In this document: positions 1 to 64,000 of the stretch, piece after piece
Layout: the number at the start of each line of letters is the position of its first letter
Position numbering within the stretch: the stretch's first letter is position 1
Source of the DNA: Glandiceps talaboti
Lineage: Eukaryota; Hemichordata; Enteropneusta; Spengelidae
Reading direction: 5' to 3'
Assembly: GCF_964340395.1 (NCBI RefSeq)
Contig: NC_135570.1
Location: forward strand, 13,970,322 to 14,034,321
DNA length: 64,000 nt
Made by a program: the position numbers and the translations under genes
The notes under the pieces: generated by a model
What the model saw: the letters and a program-made list of their open reading frames with translations, nothing else
The model's database searches: none
Told to the model about the DNA's origin: nothing

Positions 1-52
1 GCAAACCAGAGCTGTTAGTTCTTCCGCGAAACTGCGAAATAAAGTGCGGTCT

Positions 53-330
53 GTCTTGGACGGTGCCGAGACAAAGTTCGCTCATGGATGGATGGATGGA
101 TGGATGGATGTATGAATGGATGACTGAATGGACGAATTTCAATATGTGTTGTTTCGCGGCTTACGCGCCATAACCTACAGTTCTGCCAAAGTTATATTAG
201 CTCCCCCCCCCCCACAAAAAAACAAACAAAACATTCATTCATTCATCCATTCATTCATCCATCCATCCATTAATCCATCTATCTATCCATCCATCCATCC
301 ATGAGCGAACTTTGTCTCGACACTGTCAAA
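53..330. repeat. Foldback repeat with tetranucleotide arms
   Basis: The segment around 60-92 is nearly the reverse complement of 292-326 (GAGACAAAGTTCGCTCATGG against its inverse). GGAT-type tetranucleotides lie inside the left arm and ATTC/ATCC tetranucleotides inside the right arm. A stem-loop or MITE-like insertion is likely. Confidence 0.6.
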
Positions 331-3278
331 AGTTACGGCTGTTACGACAAACAACCGTGCCTGGTTTATTGTAATATGACGTCATCTAGGTTGCCAGGTC
401 TACTCAAAAGGACGGAGACCATTTTGTTCTCGATACATTTTCAGTATTCAACTTTGTTGTGGTCACACAAATGCTTATATTAAAGTACATCTGATGTTTC
501 ATTGGTGTGTAGTACTTGAAGGATATTTCATACGAATTCTTATGAAAGTTTGATTGTTTGAAAGCAGAATCTTTCTCTTTCTCTCTGTGAAAATGTTGTT
601 GGACAACAATATGAGGCTAGGATTGTCATATATAATATTGAAATAAAAAAATCGATAAGAATGTTTTTCCAGTCTGTAAATATAGTATTTTACTCACGAT
701 CATAGTCAAATCGGAAATCGACATCCCAACACCGTGACAGGAACTGGTCAACTTCGGACTTAATCAAAATGTATGTGTAAAAACAATTGTATGGCAGAAC
801 TTTGAAAAAATTTGGTCCTGAATAAAAAAAAAGAGTGCCTTATGGCTATACTGGTAACATAAAACTAATGCGAGAACCTAAAATTGAATCAAATGCCTTT
901 GAGATTGACTTCGAAGTTTTCAACCGTTGAAGAAAGTAACTGCATGTCACGTGACGTTCTTACAGTCACCGTAGCTGTAACTTTTAATATATTTCTTTAA
1001 AAATATATTTCTGATGTGTATTGCGGATTATTTACCCAGTGCAGGTTGAGTTAGTTATGCACACCACATGTTCACTGCATGCACGGGGTTGCTTCGAGTT
1101 GTGACATGGCCCATACTTTCAGGTCAATATCCAAAAGTCGAAATAACGCAAGTTAAACACAATACCATATATGCAGTGGGTCCAATGTGGAACATACAGA
1201 AATCTTTAAGAATGTAATTCCCAGGGGTAGCAGTTGTTGTGATATGCAGTGGAAACAGAGGCACGGGTTTTAGTGTATACCGTACGTGTGTGTGTGGGGG
1301 GGGGGGTCGATGAGTCTAACTATTATCAGATAAGCCATCGACCCTACACACGAAGGGTCTAACATTAGAAGAAAAAATACTATTAAACTATATCGCGTAT
1401 TATCAGTGATATTTCTCACTCCATGCATTCGAAAACAGTTTTCCTGACTCGAGGCTGCTGTCCTCGCACACAACACACATAGGGTCACGGTGACGTCACT
1501 TCCGGCATTTGTTCTCGGCTTCTGTCTGTGATATATTTACACCAAGAGTAATCACGCCATCGAAAGAAAACAGAAGTTAGGGTCGTAAACAGAAGTTATC
1601 TGATTGACAAGTTATTGTTTAAATTGTACTTAAGGGGTGAGAGATTTTATGATGAGGGACAAAAATATTCGTTTTTAATAAAATAAACAAATCTGGAGCT
1701 TCTGAAATATGAGTTTTGTTTTTCATTGTTCCTCATATTTTGGGAATTTTTTTAAAAATCGTTTCTTATGCTAAATAACAATATTCATGAATCTGACCTC
1801 AACAACTTTTCCAGCAGCTACCCCGAAACAAAATGATACAGGCTCAACGATTTTTATTGGTCAGGGGATTGTGTTGAAGTTAATGATCTATAAATTTTTG
1901 AGACTAATAAACATGTGAGACCGCAATCACGGTAAACATCGCCTGGTTGTTTGAAGAGTAAGGACGTGTATAATTTTAAGGTGAGAGCAAGCAGAATTAT
2001 TAATGTCAGTTTTTTTTTGCACGAGTAAAATTCACATTTGCGTACAGTCCATTGTCAAAATATACATGTAGCATTGTATTGAGATGTGTTGTTTACTATC
2101 GGAGTTAGTAACTCAAGGTCATAAGTTCGGTCAGCGAACTGCCGTGATTGTGTTTAGAGACCGTAGTCAACGAGTTCCTTGAAATCGCAGTTGTAACTCA
2201 AACACGGCTGTGTTTTGGTGGTTCGGGTTTAGGTGCTGGGGTAGGTAATTTTTAGTGTGTTATATATATATATACTTACAGAGCGGAGATGAGATTCGAA
2301 CAAATGAACATCGCTGCTGCTGTACTGTTAACGTAATGACATACACTAGCACCTGGCCCGTTGTGTTTACAAGTCCATTCACTCTATGCATGTCACGTTG
2401 ATGGGATCATCGTAATGATTTATGTATCTATTTTGAGATCAAGAAGGCTCCAACCGCGCTGTAACTCAAAGTACAAATCATCAGCAGTTATACTGTCAAT
2501 GTAAACATGGTTTGTTGAATTCTGTCATTTATCAATGTACTGTTTTACACAAAATGACACTCAGTTTGACTGAATAGCTGCATTATACTTGCGGTCAGTA
2601 CGATGAACGTAACCTTTAGACTCCTGAGACTGGATAGATATGGCGAGTGTTGACAAAGTGTAGTACCCTCACGTCGTCCATTTCCTACAGCTTTATTTTT
2701 AAAAACACTTCAGCCAAAATCAATAAATTTTGCCACCCGTCAAATGTCTATAAATCAACCGTCAATACGACTAGACGTATATATGACAGATTTTGACAGT
2801 CTACAGTGAGTGCCAAGGCCTTATCAGCTGACAAGAGGGTTTTGTGGTTAGTTCAAAAGATGTGACATATTTGAAGCACCGTATGTGAAGGAGGGAACAT
2901 GGAGGGGGGGGGGGTATTTGTGCAGTAAAATATCATTTCAGATTTTCACAAACTTCGACAAATAACACCAGAGTTTTATTTTCAGTCATGGTCAAAAACA
3001 GTGAATTTGACAAGGGTGCTCACCGTCTCTTAAAATGCAATTTCATATTTTTCGACGAGTTAACATGGCAAAGCTCAGCAACTTTTCGTTAAAATGAAAT
3101 AGATTTGATGTCGCATATAAAGTTGCACTGTTGCAAAGGTTGAGCGTCATTATAATCTTATCGGATGTAAAAGACTATAGAATTTTTCTGTTAAAACTTT
3201 TTTCCTTGAAAACAATCAGCAAATTGATATTCTAGAGGTCTTTGCATATACAGTGGAGAGGACTGTCTATGGTCTATG

Positions 3279-3500
3279 TAAGTTTAAAAGTGCACCCTAG
3301 AACTTACATTAGTAATCATTTTTCATTCGCGCATCGTTCCACTGCTCAGGAATCAAATGAGTTTGCTCATCTTCGCGTCTTCAAAATAAGTTTAAAAGTG
3401 CACCCTAGAATTTACATTAGTTTAGTAATCATTGTCCATTCGCTCATCGTTCCACTGCACAGGAATCAATTGAGTTTGCTCGTCTTCGCATCTTAAAAAT
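3279..3500. repeat. Direct duplication, about 108-bp unit, two copies
   Basis: Two adjacent copies start with TAAGTTTAAAAGTGCACCCT at 3279 and 3387 and stay alike to the segment reading GAGTTTGCTC at each end. No coding function is visible. Confidence 0.75.
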
Positions 3501-3923
3501 AACGTAGTGGTTTCACAAATAAGCCATCGGGTGTCGTAAATTTTAAATTTAGGCCTAGGGATCGCCACCTGACAGCTTTATAAACTCGATTGTTCTTAAA
3601 TGTAGGCCAATTCCTGTCAACATGCTAAGCAAAGTTATGGACGTATACAGTATACAATCATCCATATGATTGATAACTGGCCCAGGGTACACATCGAAAC
3701 TATGCACACATTTATCAGTAGTTAAATATAACTTCAGGTTAATATCCGCATACTAGTATACTGGCGAAGTCTTGGTAACATAAACATGTACTTTTGTGTG
3801 GAATATTGCGGGTTAGTCTAATAACTGAGTGTGTAATACGCAGAACTCTCCTGAAAGTTGCTGGCTGAAGTCAGGGTTATCATCATAATATTTACATTTT
3901 ATATTTGTCCAATTTCTTTACAG

Positions 3924-3979
3924 GTTCCAAGTTGGCACAACTACTTATTTGAAGAAACCTCGCCTGAGATACCTTCACC
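3924..3979 (+). other. 5' untranslated part of the first coding exon
   Basis: A pyrimidine-rich tract ending TTTCTTTACAG at 3923 looks like a good 3' splice site, so a noncoding upstream exon probably joins here, 56 nt before the ATG. The context TTCACCATGA fits a strong animal start site. If this site is not used, the transcript simply starts upstream. Confidence 0.5.
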
Positions 3980-63339
<59,360 letters not shown>

Positions 63340-63510
63340 GTAAGTTGAAAAAAAAAATTTGTGAAATAGCATTTTTTTTATATAAGTGTATATTGATTAA
63401 TTTCAAAATATGATAACAAACAAATAATGAAGATGCTGTTGTGAAAAGTTGAGAGAAAAAAGTGTTTGGGTTGTGTTTTTGTTGTTTGCTACATATTTTG
63501 TTTTGTTTTT

Positions 63511-63783
63511 CTCAAGACTTGTTATTAACAAAATGAGTGTATTTCTTCTATAGCTATTTAAACACTGAAAAAATGTAAACAAGACAAAGCAAAAGGTTGC
63601 AGTTTCTTTAGACTAAATTTTATGTAAGAGAAATGTGTGTGAAAGAGAAAGAGACAGACAGACAGAGAGAGAGAGACAGAAAGAGAGAAAGAGGGAGAGA
63701 GAGATACAGAAAGATACAGAGAGAGATACAGAAAGAGACAGAGAGAGATACAGAGAAAGATAGACAGAGAGAGATACAGAGAA

Positions 63784-63852
<69 letters not shown>

Positions 63853-64000
63853 TATGGAGAGGTGGAGGGAGGCTTGTTATTAACAAAAGAGTGTATTTCT
63901 TCTGTAGCTATTTAAGCCCTGAAAATGTAAACAAGACAAAGCAAAAGGTTGCAGTTTCTTTAGACTAAATCTTTTGTAAGAGAAATGTGTGTGAGAGAGA
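63511..64000. repeat. Direct duplication flanking a (GA)n tract
   Basis: CAAGACTTGTTATTAACAAA-type start through GGTTGCAGTTTCTTTAGACT, GAGAAATGTGTGTGA occurs at 63511-63650 and again at 63871-64000. GAGAGA/GATA/GACA-rich sequence lies between. Confidence 0.92.
63554..63561 (+). CDS. Candidate terminal exon start (Ser-Ile-stop), speculative
   Basis: TTTCTTCTATAG at 63553 is a plausible acceptor. Joined to exon 59 in phase 1 it gives Ser-Ile-stop (TAA at 63559-63561). The duplicated copy has TTCTTCTGTAG at 63907 with the same reading (stop 63913-63915). This could be the end of the coding region or mere chance in a repeat; no polyadenylation signal is seen nearby. Confidence 0.2.

Larger units (their letters stand above)
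1..3923. other. Upstream region, no supported gene
   Basis: No open frame here has family motifs, credible splice structure or a signal peptide. The region holds a foldback structure near 53-330, poly-C and poly-G tracts, a possible dispersed-repeat fragment near 825-905 and a direct duplication at 3279-3500. It probably contains the promoter and a noncoding first exon of the downstream gene, but I cannot place a transcription start. Confidence 0.6.

Noticed and set aside
1270-1488. Short frames in the upstream region
   Set aside because: Under 90 codons, no signal peptide, no domain and no matching splice sites.

Overview
This is animal (metazoan) genomic DNA. It is AT-rich, has long introns with canonical GT-AG junctions, and is full of microsatellites, minisatellites and foldback transposon remnants. 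The only gene I can support is one very large gene on the + strand, starting at 3980 and still open at the last exon I can place (63139-63339). I assembled 59 coding exons by reading splice junctions, giving about 9.46 kb of coding sequence and about 3,150 codons. After a signal-peptide exon (phase 0) and a 28-nt exon that shifts the phase, every exon is phase 1 at both ends. Nearly every exon carries one disulphide-rich extracellular module, a few carry two.

Module order: signal peptide and short linker (aa 1-26). Then two related cassettes of thyroglobulin type-1 (TY) pair, an unassigned 8-Cys module, and WAP modules (aa 27-890; 4 WAP in the first, 5 in the second, which also has a Thr-rich linker exon). 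Then 7 von Willebrand type C (VWC) modules (aa 891-1384), one WAP, 6 VWC (to aa 1831), 4 WAP (to aa 2061), 17 antistasin-type repeats (to aa 2679), one WAP, and 10 more antistasin-type repeats (aa 2734-3153). Totals: 4 TY, 2 unassigned, 15 WAP, 13 VWC and 27 antistasin-type modules. I see no membrane segment. TY, WAP and antistasin folds are classic protease-inhibitor scaffolds and VWC modules often bind TGF-beta/BMP ligands or matrix, so a secreted matrix, mucus or cuticle protein with inhibitor potential is the natural inference. I do not recognise a named orthologue.

The introns are as notable as the exons. At least a dozen hold tandem repeats that begin at, or span, an exon-intron junction, so copies of the exon tail and its 5' splice site (in two places the 3' splice site) are repeated in the intron. 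The extreme case is intron 43, with 11 consecutive GTAAGT donors spaced exactly 55 bp apart. This matches what I know of the 'mirage' minisatellites of amphioxus introns. That, with the module repertoire, makes a cephalochordate my best guess; other invertebrate deuterostomes are not excluded.

Regions: 1-3923 is upstream sequence with no supported gene. 3924-13880 holds the 5' end with large repeat-filled introns. 13881-28240 is the rest of the TY/unassigned/WAP region. 28264-40852 is the VWC region. 41129-43323 is a WAP block. 43487-63339 is the antistasin region. 63340-64000 is a trailing duplicated (GA)n region, possibly with the terminal exon. The introns also carry several families of short inverted-repeat (foldback, MITE-like) elements, each seen two or more times.
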